A DNA stretch of 64,000 nucleotides from Aquipuribacter sp051216895 (GTDB lineage: Bacteria; Actinomycetota; Actinomycetes; Actinomycetales; JBBAYJ01), in NCBI RefSeq assembly GCF_051216895.1, contig NZ_JBPKAO010000008.1:1-64000 (forward strand). The letters are read 5' to 3'. Made by a program: the position numbers and the translations under genes. Shown here piece after piece: positions 33,240-41,972 of the stretch (positions within the stretch are counted from its first letter, which is position 1; every line of letters starts with the position of its first letter). Under the pieces are notes generated by a model, which was not told the origin of the DNA, did not search any database, and saw only the letters and a program-made list of their open reading frames with translations.

Positions 33240-35054
33240 GTGCAGTTGTCTGGGGCCACGGGCGCCGAGGGGTCGAGCGTCCGGCCCTACGAGGTGCCGG
33301 CCGTGGTCCTCGACCCCGCTCGGCTCGCCGCGGTGCGGGGCACCGGGCTGCTGGACGCCACCGACGTCGGCCCCCTGGACCACCTGACCACGCTGGCCTC
33401 GACGCTGCTGGGCGCCCCGCTCGCGTTCCTGACCATCGTCGACGACGAGCGCTCCTACTGGGCCTCGTGCGTCGGGGTCACCGACGGGACCCGGCAGAAC
33501 ACGGTCGAGGAGTCGTTCTGCCAGTACGTGGTCGTCGACGCCGCCCCGTTCGTCGTCAGCGACGCCAGCACCCACCCCCGCACCAGGGACAACCCGTCGG
33601 TGCACAGCATGGGCGTCCGGGCCTGGGCCGGGTACCCCGTGACGCACCCCGACGGGCACACCCTGGGCAGCTTCTGCGTGGTCGACACCGTGACCAGGAG
33701 CTGGTCGGACTCGCAGCTGAACACGCTGCAGGTCCTGGCGGAGGCCGCGTCGGCGCACGTGGCGGTGATGAGCGAGGCCCTCGCCCAGCAGCAGGCGCGC
33801 GCCGAGCGTGACGTCGTGGCGGCCGCCGAGCACGGCCTGGCCCGGATGGCCGGCGTCGCGCTGCTCCTGGGTTCGGTCGAGTCCGCCGGCGAGCTGGCCC
33901 GGATCGTGCTCAACCAGGGCCTGCCCGCGCTGGGCGCCTCCGGCGGGGTGATGCTGGTCCGCGCCGACCACGGGAGCGAGGTGCGCGTGGTCGACGGCGC
34001 CGGCGAGGTCGTCGGGACCGGGGCCCTGTCCGACGACACCCGCCTGCCCGGCCTGCACACCGCCCGCACCGGCGAACCGGTCGTCCTGTCCCGCCCGCAG
34101 GCCCGCGAGGCCTTCGCGCCGTCGATGGGCGAGCTGTACGAGCGCACCGGCGGGGGCGCCTGGGCGTTCACGCCGATGCGCGTCGGCGCCCGCGTGATCG
34201 GCGCCGTCGGTGCCGCCGTGGCCGACGTCGAGCACTTCCCGACCTCCGGGCTGCAGGTGCTGGACGGCTTCTCGGCGCTGTGCGCGCAGACCCTGGACCG
34301 GCTGCAGCGGCAGGAGCAGCAGCGCACCACCAACCGTGCGCTGGCCCACATGTCGGAGACCCTCCAGCGCAGCCTGCTGTCCCAGCCCGTCGACCCGCCG
34401 GGGCTGACCATCGCCGTCCGCTACGAGCCGGCGTCGCACGCCGCCCAGGTCGGTGGCGACTGGTACGACACCTTCGTCGCAGCCAACGGCCGGACCACGC
34501 TGGCCATCGGTGACATCAGCGGGCACGACTCCATGGCGGCGGCCGCGATGGGGCAGGTCCGCAACCTGGTCCGCGGGCTGTCGTTCAACAGCGGCGACGG
34601 TCCGGCCGAGCTGCTCAGCTGCCTGGACGTGGCCCTGCGCGGGCTCGACCTGGACACCCTGGCCACCGCGGCGCTGGCCCACGTCGACGACCACCCCGGC
34701 GGCCGCCAGCTGCGGTGGTCGAACGCCGGTCACCTGCCGCCCCTGCTGCGCGGTCCCGACGGCACCGTCCAGGTCCTCGGCGGGACCGTCGACCTCATGC
34801 TGGGCGTCGACCCCAGCACCAGTCGGTGCACCCACGCCGTCGACGTGACGCCCGGCTCGACCCTGCTGCTGTACACCGACGGTCTCGTCGAGCGGCGCGG
34901 TGAGTCCCTTGAGGACGGCATCGAGCGGCTCCGGGCGCTCTTCGCCGCCGTGGGCGAGCGGCACCCCGACGACGTCTGCGACGCGCTCCTGGGCGCCGAC
35001 CGGGCCGACAGCCGCCGGGACGACACCGCGCTGCTGACCGTCCGCTTCGACTAG
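33240..35054 (+). CDS. GAF-domain SpoIIE-type protein phosphatase
   Basis: 604 residues from a GTG. A first GAF domain (about 35-180: GAPLAFLTIVDDERSYWASC, EESFCQYVVVDAAPFVVSD, GSFCVVDTV), a second sensor domain (about 205-350), a short helix and a PP2C/SpoIIE domain (about 385-603). Catalytic acids are visible in VGGDWYDTF, AIGDISGHDSMAAAAMGQVR and RRDDTALLTVRF. Such proteins dephosphorylate STAS anti-anti-sigma factors and release a stress sigma factor (established for RsbU-like enzymes). The anti-sigma-type kinase at 58615 and the SigB/SigF-type factor at 62587 could be in the same network (inference). No membrane segment. Confidence 0.9.
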   Translation: MQLSGATGAEGSSVRPYEVPAVVLDPARLAAVRGTGLLDATDVGPLDHLTTLASTLLGAPLAFLTIVDDERSYWASCVGVTDGTRQNTVEESFCQYVVVDAAPFVVSDASTHPRTRDNPSVHSMGVRAWAGYPVTHPDGHTLGSFCVVDTVTRSWSDSQLNTLQVLAEAASAHVAVMSEALAQQQARAERDVVAAAEHGLARMAGVALLLGSVESAGELARIVLNQGLPALGASGGVMLVRADHGSEVRVVDGAGEVVGTGALSDDTRLPGLHTARTGEPVVLSRPQAREAFAPSMGELYERTGGGAWAFTPMRVGARVIGAVGAAVADVEHFPTSGLQVLDGFSALCAQTLDRLQRQEQQRTTNRALAHMSETLQRSLLSQPVDPPGLTIAVRYEPASHAAQVGGDWYDTFVAANGRTTLAIGDISGHDSMAAAAMGQVRNLVRGLSFNSGDGPAELLSCLDVALRGLDLDTLATAALAHVDDHPGGRQLRWSNAGHLPPLLRGPDGTVQVLGGTVDLMLGVDPSTSRCTHAVDVTPGSTLLLYTDGLVERRGESLEDGIERLRALFAAVGERHPDDVCDALLGADRADSRRDDTALLTVRFD

Positions 35055-35126
35055 GCGACGACCCGACGGCGTCGCGGCCGCGGTTCGACAGCGGGTCGCG
35101 GACGCGGCTCGTGGGCCCCACGGGGG

Positions 35127-36308
35127 TCAGCGGCCGGGCCAGTGCCACGGCGGCTCGTCGAGGCGGCCCTGGCCCGCCACGACGGTGCGGCCGGTGTCCT
35201 TGACCAGCTCGACGTCGGTGGCACCCACCGACCCGCCCGCGTCCGCCACGGCCCGGCGCAGGGCCTCGGAGTGCGTGACCACGACGGTCTGGGTCCTCTC
35301 GGCCGCCCGCGCCACCAGCCGTCCCAGCGCCGGGACCAGGTCCGGGTGCAGGCTCGTCTCCGGCTCGTTGAGGACGAACAGCCGGGGCGGGCGCGGGGTC
35401 AGCAGGGCGGCGACCCAGAGCAGGTACCGCAGGGTGCCGTCGGACAGCTCCCCGGCCGACAGCGGTCGCAGCAGCCCGTGCTGGCGCAACCGCACCCCGA
35501 GGTGACCGTCGTCGGTCGGCACCACCTGCACCCGGCTGCCGGGGAACGCCTGCTCGACGGCGTCGGCCACGGCGGCCCCGTGGCCCAGCTCGTCGATGGT
35601 CTGCAGCGCCGAGGGCAGGTCGGAGCCGTCGTCGGCCATTACGGGGGTGAAGGTTCCCGGGCACGAGCTGCGGGCCGGGGCGGCCGCGTCGGTGCGGAAC
35701 GCGTCGTAGAAGCGCCAGGACCGGACCTGCTCGCGCACGGCCAGCACCTCCGGCGCGGTGCGGGCGTCGGCGACCTCGCTGAGGACGCTGTCCTGCGGCG
35801 CGAGCCTGCGACCGGAGTCGACCCAGCGGTCGTCGGCGTCACGCCAGTGCACCGCCTGGCCCCGACGTTCGGTCAGCAACGACGCCGGGCGCAGCACCGG
35901 CCCCGACCAGACGGCCTCGCGCTTGATCTGCGGGTCGTGGGAGAACAACGTCGGCAGCCCGTCGGGCGCGGGCAGGCCGAAGTCGACGGCGTAGCCGTAC
36001 TCGTCGCCGGCGAACCCCACGCGCACGGCCACCGGCCCCCGTCTCACCGTCCCCTCGACCGGGTGCTCGCCGCGACGGACGGCCTCGGTCAGGGTCTCCG
36101 GACCGGCCCACAGCACCGACGGCAGCCCGCCCTCGCCCGACAGCGCGGCGACCGCCCCGCCCCGGCTGGTCGCCGCCAGCAGGCGCAGCACCCGGTACAG
36201 GCTCGTCTTGCCGGTGCCGTTGGCGCCGGTCACCACCGTCAACGGGGCCAGCGGCAGCACCACACGGTGCAGCGACCGGTACCCCTCCACCGCCAGGACC
36301 CTCAGCAC
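35127..36308 (-). CDS. AAA_21-type ATPase (RecF/OLD-like)
   Basis: 393 residues from a GTG. Walker A TGANGTGKTSLYRVLRLL near residue 30, ABC-like signature LSAGELSDGTLRYLLWVAAL, Walker B FVLNEPETSLHPDL (Asn where Asp is commoner) and switch His in VVVTHSEALRRAV. Arrangement and length match AAA_21/OLD-type ATPases without the TOPRIM nuclease. Such proteins are SMC/RecF relatives; some work in defence, but nothing nearby supports that here. The gene has no linked partner, and the convergent SpoIIE phosphatase ends 72 bases away. Confidence 0.85.
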   Translation of the reverse strand: MLRVLAVEGYRSLHRVVLPLAPLTVVTGANGTGKTSLYRVLRLLAATSRGGAVAALSGEGGLPSVLWAGPETLTEAVRRGEHPVEGTVRRGPVAVRVGFAGDEYGYAVDFGLPAPDGLPTLFSHDPQIKREAVWSGPVLRPASLLTERRGQAVHWRDADDRWVDSGRRLAPQDSVLSEVADARTAPEVLAVREQVRSWRFYDAFRTDAAAPARSSCPGTFTPVMADDGSDLPSALQTIDELGHGAAVADAVEQAFPGSRVQVVPTDDGHLGVRLRQHGLLRPLSAGELSDGTLRYLLWVAALLTPRPPRLFVLNEPETSLHPDLVPALGRLVARAAERTQTVVVTHSEALRRAVADAGGSVGATDVELVKDTGRTVVAGQGRLDEPPWHWPGR

Positions 36309-36525
36309 CCCGGCACCCTAACGAGCACCCCGGACACGACCCTCGGGCCGGCGACCGGGCCGCGAGCAGCCCCAGCCCCAGCCCGTTGGCCTCGGCGTTG
36401 GTGCCCACCGGGCGCACGCTGCTTCACCCGTCAGGGATGACGCCGCGCGGGGTCCGCGCTGCGACGGTCGTGGGTCCGCACCACCCCGGGCACAGCCGCC
36501 CCGCCGCACCACCCAGGAGGTCATC

Positions 36526-37104
36526 ATGAGCAGCCTCACCCTCGAGCAGCGGCGTACGCCCTGGGACGTCGTCCTGGGACTCGTCCTGGTCCTCGCCGGG
36601 TTGGTCGTCCTCGGCAACACCGTCGTCGCGACGGCGTTCTCGGTCGCCGTGCTCGGCTGGTTCACCCTGCTCACCGGCGCCGTGCTGCTGGTGTCGGCGC
36701 TGTTCCGGATCGGCAAGGAGGGCTTCTGGTCGGTGGCGCTGGGTGGTGGGCTGCTGCTGGTCCTCGGCATCGTCATGCTCCGCAACCCGACCGCCACCGC
36801 CCTCACCATCACGCTCGTGGCCGGGTCCATGTTCCTGGCCACCGGGCTCACCCGGATCGTGGTGGCGTTCTCGCACCCGCAGGGAAGGGTCGTGCTCCTG
36901 TTCAGCGGGCTGATCTCGGTGGCGCTGGGCGTCATGGTGCTGTTCAACCTGGTGACGGCCACGCTCACCCTGCTCGGGGTCCTGATCGGCGTGCAGGCGG
37001 TGGTGGAGGGCGTCACGATCATCGCCCTCGGTCGGCTGCGTCCGGTCCGCGACGCCTCGCCCGGCACCACCGCCGGGAGGGGCGAGCGCGAGGTGTCGTC
37101 CTGA
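36526..37104 (+). CDS. HdeD/DUF308-type membrane protein
   Basis: 192 residues, ATG with AGGAGG 7 bases upstream. Six membrane helices are visible in three pairs (VVLGLVLVLAGLVVLGNTVV, LGWFTLLTGAVLLVSALF, SVALGGGLLLVLGIVMLRNP, TLVAGSMFLATGLTRIVVA, VLLFSGLISVALGVMVLFN, LLGVLIGVQAVVEGVTIIA). Each pair ends in a helix-turn with NPT/NTV-like residues. This is the HdeD pattern, linked to acid stress in enteric bacteria. In actinobacteria the role is undefined. Stands alone on the plus strand. Confidence 0.85.
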   Translation: MSSLTLEQRRTPWDVVLGLVLVLAGLVVLGNTVVATAFSVAVLGWFTLLTGAVLLVSALFRIGKEGFWSVALGGGLLLVLGIVMLRNPTATALTITLVAGSMFLATGLTRIVVAFSHPQGRVVLLFSGLISVALGVMVLFNLVTATLTLLGVLIGVQAVVEGVTIIALGRLRPVRDASPGTTAGRGEREVSS

Positions 37105-37192
37105 CGGCCCGGGCACGACCCTGACCGGGACCGAGCGCCGCCTGGCCCGGAGACCGCCGCCACCTTGCGCCGGACCGGCGGCGGAGGGCGGG

Positions 37193-38611
37193 TCAGACGC
37201 CGGTCTCGCAGGGCAGGCGGCCGGCCTTGACGGCGGCGCCGACGGCGGCGTGGTCGGCCTCCACCTGGTCGGCGTAGGCGACGGCCCACCGGGTGACGGC
37301 GTCGTCGAAGGTCTCGGCGTTGCCCAGGTAGGCCGCGACGACCGGGCAGGCCGGGCTCTGGGCGTGGGCCCGGGCCAGCAGCGTCCCGCACAGCCCGGCG
37401 TACGCCTGGAACAGGGACGCCGACAGGCCCCGGGTGTCGACGGAACCCTTCATGTCGCGCAGCTGACGCCAGTAGAAGTCGAGGGCCCGCCCGCCGGGGA
37501 CCTCGTCGGCGCTGACGCCGGACCAGCCCAGGAACGGGTCGGACTGGGCCTGCAGCACCCGCTGGGCAGCCACCACCCGCCGCCCGTCGCGACCCACGCC
37601 CGGGGTGGTGCGACCGATGGGCAGGTCGTAGGGCTGCTTGCCATAGGTCGCCAGCACCGACGGCTGCGCCTGCTTGACCTGCAGGAACAGCGGCTCGTCG
37701 GACGGCCCCTGGCACAGCAGCAGCAGGCACCGGGTGCCCACCGACCCGACCCCGACCACCCGCAGCACGTGGTCGACCGGGCGCATCTGGGACAGCAGCA
37801 GCTGGACGTCCTGCCGGGTGCTGCGGCGGTAGCGGGCGTAGTGCTCGGCCATGTCCTCGTGGCTGACCTGCGGCACCCGGCGGGTCAGCGGCGGGTCCTC
37901 CCGGATCCGGGTCCGGCCGTCGGCGTCCACCACCCCGAGCCGACCGAGCACCTGCTCCGAGGTGCGCCGGCGCGCGCGGGCGGCGTGCGACTGCAGCAGC
38001 TTGCGCCCGTCGCCCTTGGCCCGCTCGACCAACCAGTCCGCCTCGACCTGGAACCAGAACCGCTCGACGACGCTGCGCGAGGCCAGCGCCCGCAGGGTCT
38101 CCCGGTAGCTGCGAACCGCGGCGCCGGTGGCCTCCTTGCCCACGGCCTCGGGCAGGCCCGCGTCGCGGCCCGCGACCACGACGCTGCCCGCGAGCCGCTT
38201 GACGTCCCACTCCCACGGCGCGGTCCAGGCCTCGTCGAAGTCGTTGAGGTCGAACAGCAGCCGCCGCTCGGGCGAGGCGAACAGCCCGAAGTTGGCGACG
38301 TGGGCGTCACCGCAGGCGACCACCCGCCGCCCGGTGTCCGGGCCGGCCGTCAGGTCGTGGGCCATCACGGCGGCGCTGCCGCGGTACATCGCGAACGGCG
38401 ACTCGAGCATCCGGCCGATGCGCACCCCGACCAGGTCCGGCAGCCGGTCCGCGTTCTGCTGCTCCAGCACCGCCACCGGGTCGCGCTCGGGCAGCCGCAG
38501 CGCGGCGTGGTCGGAGCGGCGCAGCGTTCCGCGCAGCGACCGCCCGAGCGTGGCCGCGTCGCGACCGGCCAGGTCGGTGCTGCCCGTGGTCGTGGGGACC
38601 GCGCGGGTCAT
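37193..38611 (-). CDS. DUF2252 protein, kinase-like fold possible
   Basis: 472 residues, ATG at 38611 overlapping the GH13 stop by four bases. DUF2252 signatures: FAMYRGSAAVMAHDLT, CGDAHVANFGLFASPERRLL, FDLNDFDEAWTAPWEWDVKR, LFLQVKQAQPSVL and, near the end, LARAHAQSPACPVVAAYLG. The GDAHVANFG / FDLNDFDE pair looks like the catalytic loop and DFG-like metal loop of aminoglycoside-kinase-type folds, which is inference. Translation is coupled to the glucosidase gene, so the two probably share a carbohydrate pathway. Confidence 0.85.
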   Translation of the reverse strand: MTRAVPTTTGSTDLAGRDAATLGRSLRGTLRRSDHAALRLPERDPVAVLEQQNADRLPDLVGVRIGRMLESPFAMYRGSAAVMAHDLTAGPDTGRRVVACGDAHVANFGLFASPERRLLFDLNDFDEAWTAPWEWDVKRLAGSVVVAGRDAGLPEAVGKEATGAAVRSYRETLRALASRSVVERFWFQVEADWLVERAKGDGRKLLQSHAARARRRTSEQVLGRLGVVDADGRTRIREDPPLTRRVPQVSHEDMAEHYARYRRSTRQDVQLLLSQMRPVDHVLRVVGVGSVGTRCLLLLCQGPSDEPLFLQVKQAQPSVLATYGKQPYDLPIGRTTPGVGRDGRRVVAAQRVLQAQSDPFLGWSGVSADEVPGGRALDFYWRQLRDMKGSVDTRGLSASLFQAYAGLCGTLLARAHAQSPACPVVAAYLGNAETFDDAVTRWAVAYADQVEADHAAVGAAVKAGRLPCETGV

Positions 38612-40272
38612 GAGCCCAGCTCCCACACCCCGTGGCCGAACCCGGCCACGCGGAGCCGACCGTCCCCCAGCTCCACGCCCTCGCCCAGCAGGAGCCGCGC
38701 GCCCCGGGCGCGCGCCACGTCCAGGTCCAGCGCCACCTCCTGCCGCGTCGGGTTGAGCGCCACCAGGTGCGTCCCGCCCCGCAGGTACACCAGCGGGTGG
38801 CCCGCGTGCAGCACCTCGGTGCTCGGGCCGACGCGCAGGGCGGCGACCTCGCGGCGCAGGGCCAGCAGCCGGCGCACCAGGTGCAGCAGCGAGCCCGGGT
38901 CCGCGCGCTGGCTCGCGACGTCCGGCCGGTCGGGGCGGTCGTCGACCGGCAGGTACAGCCGCTCCGGCGCGGCGTCGGAGAACCCGGCGTTGGCACCGGT
39001 GCCCCACTGCATGGGGGTGCGGGCCCCGGCGCGGTTGTACGTCGGGTGGCAGATGCTGCCCTCGACGTCGGGCAGGCCCGGCAGGTACCGCATCCCGATC
39101 TCGTCGCCGTAGTAGATCGACGGCACCGTCCCCCAGGTCAGCAGGAAGGTGAACACCGCCCCGAGCTCGGCCGCGGTGCGGGGCCCGCAGACCAGCCGCG
39201 AGAAGTCGTGGTCGGAGGAGGCCAGCAGCAGCGGCCGACCGGGGTCGTGGCTCTGGTGCTCGGTCCACCCCCGCAGGAAGAGGTCCAGGGACCCGCCGCC
39301 GTCCGCGTCGAACCAGCAGTCCGTCCCCGGGGACCAGGGCAGGGTGCCCGCGCCCCCGTTGTTGAGCAGCGACGCGTGCAGGGCGTGGATGACCAGCGCG
39401 AAGTCGGCGTCGTAGGCCAGCGGCCGACCCGTGCGGGGCTCCATGCCCTCCGGGACGAGCACGGCGTCCGGGTGGGCGGTGTCGAGCCAGGCCCGGACCT
39501 CGCGCCAGACCTCGGTGGACGCGGCCTGCGAGACGTCCCCGTCGAAGTCCTTCACCAACGAGAACGCCATGTCGACGCGGAAGCCCGCGACCCCTCGGGA
39601 GAGCCAGAAGTCCATGATCTCGACCAGGGCGTCGCGGTTGCGGCGGGGTCCCGGCGCCTCGACCGGGTCCTGCCAGGGCTCCTCGGCGTCCACCCAGCCG
39701 AAGTTGAGGGCCGGCTGCTCGTCGTAGAAGTTCTTGAGGTACCAGCCCGGCCGAGGTCCCGGCGAGCGGACCCAGGCGGGGATGCCGGGGTTGTCGTCCT
39801 CCCAGTGACGGTCGGGCTCGTCGCTGCGCCAGACGTACCGGTCGCCGTCGGGGCCCGGCCCGTCGGACGCCAGCTCCGCCTGGAACCACGGGTGCTCGAC
39901 CGACGTGTGACCCACCACCAGGTCCAGCACCACCCGGATGCCGCGCTCCCGGGCCGCCTCGACCAAGGCCACCATGTCCTCGTTCGTGCCGTACCGCGGG
40001 GCGATGCGCAGGTAGTCGGCGACGTCGTAGCCCGCGTCGTGGAACGGGGACGCGAAGCAGGGGTTGAACCAGATGACGTCGACGCCGAGCCACTGCAGGT
40101 GGTCCAGGTGGGCGATCACCCCGGGCAGGTCGCCGATGCCGTCGCCGTCGGAGTCGGCGAAGGACTGCGGGTAGATCTCGTAGACCACGGCGTCCGACAG
40201 CCAGGTGGTCCGGGAGGGGCCGGTCGTACGGGCAGGTCCGGTCGGGTCGGTGGGTGCGGCGTGGTCGGTCAT
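38608..40272 (-). CDS. GH13 alpha-glucosidase/alpha-amylase-type enzyme
   Basis: 554 residues from the ATG at 40272. GH13 conserved regions appear in order: I VVLDLVVGHTSVEHPWF, II GFRVDMAFS (nucleophile Asp), III VLVPEGMEP (acid/base Glu) and IV SSDHDFSR (transition-state Asp; usually NHD). N-terminal WLSDAVVYEIYPQSFADSDG and IGDLPGVIAHLDHLQWLGVD are those of oligo-1,6-glucosidase/trehalose-synthase-like members. No signal peptide, so it acts on internal sugars such as maltose, trehalose or glycogen fragments. It is followed without a gap by DUF2252. Region IV with Ser-Ser-Asp-His differs from the usual Asn-His-Asp. Confidence 0.9.
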   Translation of the reverse strand: MTDHAAPTDPTGPARTTGPSRTTWLSDAVVYEIYPQSFADSDGDGIGDLPGVIAHLDHLQWLGVDVIWFNPCFASPFHDAGYDVADYLRIAPRYGTNEDMVALVEAARERGIRVVLDLVVGHTSVEHPWFQAELASDGPGPDGDRYVWRSDEPDRHWEDDNPGIPAWVRSPGPRPGWYLKNFYDEQPALNFGWVDAEEPWQDPVEAPGPRRNRDALVEIMDFWLSRGVAGFRVDMAFSLVKDFDGDVSQAASTEVWREVRAWLDTAHPDAVLVPEGMEPRTGRPLAYDADFALVIHALHASLLNNGGAGTLPWSPGTDCWFDADGGGSLDLFLRGWTEHQSHDPGRPLLLASSDHDFSRLVCGPRTAAELGAVFTFLLTWGTVPSIYYGDEIGMRYLPGLPDVEGSICHPTYNRAGARTPMQWGTGANAGFSDAAPERLYLPVDDRPDRPDVASQRADPGSLLHLVRRLLALRREVAALRVGPSTEVLHAGHPLVYLRGGTHLVALNPTRQEVALDLDVARARGARLLLGEGVELGDGRLRVAGFGHGVWELGS

Positions 40273-40328
40273 CCCTGATCCTCTCGCGCCACCGCGACGA
40301 CGACGCACGGGCACGCGACAGTGGTGCC

Positions 40329-40847
40329 GTGCAGCTGCTCCTCATCGCCGACACCCACCTGCCCCGACGCGCCCGCGACCTGCCGACCCAGGTGTGGGAC
40401 GCCGTCGAGACCGCCGACGTCGTCGTCCACGCCGGCGACTGGGTCGAGCCCGAGCTGCTGGACCGGCTCGAGGCCCGGGCCGCCCAGCTGGTCGGGGTGT
40501 TCGGCAACAACGACGGCGACGAGCTGCGGCGCCGCCTGCCCGAGGTGGCCCGCGTCGACCTGGCCGGGGTGCGTCTGGCGGTGGTCCACGAGACCGGCGC
40601 GGCCGGCGGGCGCGAGGCACGCTGCGACGCGCTCCACGGCCCGCGCTCGCCGCAGCCGGCCGACGTGCTGGTGTTCGGGCACAGCCACATCCCCTGGGAC
40701 ACCACCACCGCGTCCGGGCTCCGGCTGCTCAACCCGGGCTCGCCCACCGACCGCCGTCGCCAGCCGTACTGCACCTACGTCGCGGCCGCCGTGGTCGACG
40801 GCAGCCTGGCCGACGTCACCCTGCACCGGCTGCCGCCCCGCACCTGA
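40329..40847 (+). CDS. YfcE/MJ0936-type metallophosphoesterase
   Basis: 172 residues from the GTG at 40329. The dimetal site is complete: LIADTHLPRRA (DxH), VVVHAGDWVEPEL (GD), VFGNNDGDEL (GNND), VVHETG (H) and FGHSHIPWDT (GHSH), followed by LLNPGSPTDRR. Small family members hydrolyse phosphodiesters or phosphomonoesters; the substrate is unknown. Divergent from the GH13 gene, with 56 bases between starts, so promoters overlap. A DosR-like palindrome begins three bases after the stop and belongs to the next gene. Confidence 0.9.
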   Translation: MQLLLIADTHLPRRARDLPTQVWDAVETADVVVHAGDWVEPELLDRLEARAAQLVGVFGNNDGDELRRRLPEVARVDLAGVRLAVVHETGAAGGREARCDALHGPRSPQPADVLVFGHSHIPWDTTTASGLRLLNPGSPTDRRRQPYCTYVAAAVVDGSLADVTLHRLPPRT

Positions 40848-40850
40848 CGC

Positions 40851-40864
40851 GGGACCTACGTCCC
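40851..40864. promoter_or_regulatory. DosR/DevR-like palindrome upstream of the nitroreductase-Usp operon
   Basis: GGGACCTACGTCCC, 73 bases before the nitroreductase GTG. Palindromic except for one central base pair and nearly identical to the site at 29902. Acg and Usp genes are known DosR targets in mycobacteria. Confidence 0.6.
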
Positions 40865-40937
40865 TGTCCGCACCGCTCGGCCCGGGGCAGGCTCGGGACG
40901 AGCGGGGCGACGACGAGGACCCCGCAGGAGGTGTCCC

Positions 40938-41972
40938 GTGGACGTCCACCGTTCGCACGTGCACGCCATGGCCGAGGCGGCCCGTCATGCCCCCTCGGTG
41001 CACAACACCCAGCCCTGGCGCCTGCTCAGCCGCCCCGACGGGCTGGTGGTCGTGGTGGACGAGACCCGCGCGCTGCCGGAGCTGGACCCCACCGGTCGGC
41101 TCCGGACGATCAGCTGCGGCGCGGCCGTCGCCAACGCCGCCCTGGCCTCCCGCGCCCTGGGGTACGGCACCCGGGTGCAGCTGCTGCCCGACGGCCCCCG
41201 CGGGGGCACCGTCGCGCGCCTGGTGGTCGTCGCCCCCCGGACACCCACCCCCGCCGAGCTCCGACTGACCCTGCAGATCAGCCGCCGTCGCACCCACCGC
41301 GTCGTGCACCCGGACGAGCCCGTGCCCGACGACCTGCTGGGCGACCTGGCGGGCACCGTGGCCGACGAGGGTGCGTCGCTCACCGTCCTCGACCTGCCGT
41401 CGCGGCGTGTGCTGGCCGGTCTGCTCGTGCGGGCCTCCCGGCAGCAGGAGCACCGTCCCGACCTGCTGCGCGAGATGCGCGCCTGGGTCCGCGAGCCGGT
41501 CCGCGGCCGCCGCGGGGGCCTCACCGACGGGGTCCTCCGCAGCTCGTTGGCCACGGCACCGCGAGGGGTGGGGGCACTGCCCGTCGAGCGGTCCCACGGC
41601 CCTAGGGACGTGGGCGCGACGTCGGCGCGGCTGCTGGGCAGCACGGTCGTGGCGCTGTCCACGCTGACCGACACCCGCCGCGACCACGTCGTCACCGGCA
41701 TCGCGATGCAGCGCATGCTGCTGCACCTGACCGCGCTGGACCTGGTGGCCGCGTTCGCCGACCAGGCGACCGAGGTGCCCGACACCCGGGACCAGCTGTC
41801 GGCCCTGCTGGCCCGCCCCGGCCAGGTGCAGCTGGTGCTCCAGCTGGGACGCGCCCTGGTCGACGTACGCGTCCCACCGCGGCGACCGCTGCACGACGTG
41901 CTCGACGGCCCACCACCCGCCCCCCGCACCGTCATCGACCTGACCGAGACCCACGAGAGGACGTCCTCATGA
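40938..41972 (+). CDS. Acg-type nitroreductase-like protein
   Basis: 344 residues. GTG start with AGGAGG 6 bases upstream. Nitroreductase-fold features of the Acg group: MAEAARHAPSVHNTQPWRLL (FMN phosphate-side motif), a central RTISCGAAVANAALASRALGY stretch and MQRMLLHLTALDLVAAF in the second half. Acg (Rv2032) proteins are double-domain relatives that bind FMN poorly and may store or hide the cofactor during dormancy (established for the family). The gene overlaps the Usp gene by four bases and follows a DosR-like box, the usual dormancy context. Confidence 0.88.
   Translation: MDVHRSHVHAMAEAARHAPSVHNTQPWRLLSRPDGLVVVVDETRALPELDPTGRLRTISCGAAVANAALASRALGYGTRVQLLPDGPRGGTVARLVVVAPRTPTPAELRLTLQISRRRTHRVVHPDEPVPDDLLGDLAGTVADEGASLTVLDLPSRRVLAGLLVRASRQQEHRPDLLREMRAWVREPVRGRRGGLTDGVLRSSLATAPRGVGALPVERSHGPRDVGATSARLLGSTVVALSTLTDTRRDHVVTGIAMQRMLLHLTALDLVAAFADQATEVPDTRDQLSALLARPGQVQLVLQLGRALVDVRVPPRRPLHDVLDGPPPAPRTVIDLTETHERTSS

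Noticed and set aside
41604..41616. Further DosR-like site (GCCCTAGGGAC) inside the nitroreductase gene
   Set aside because: Half-site order is inverted relative to the other boxes and it lies in the coding region.
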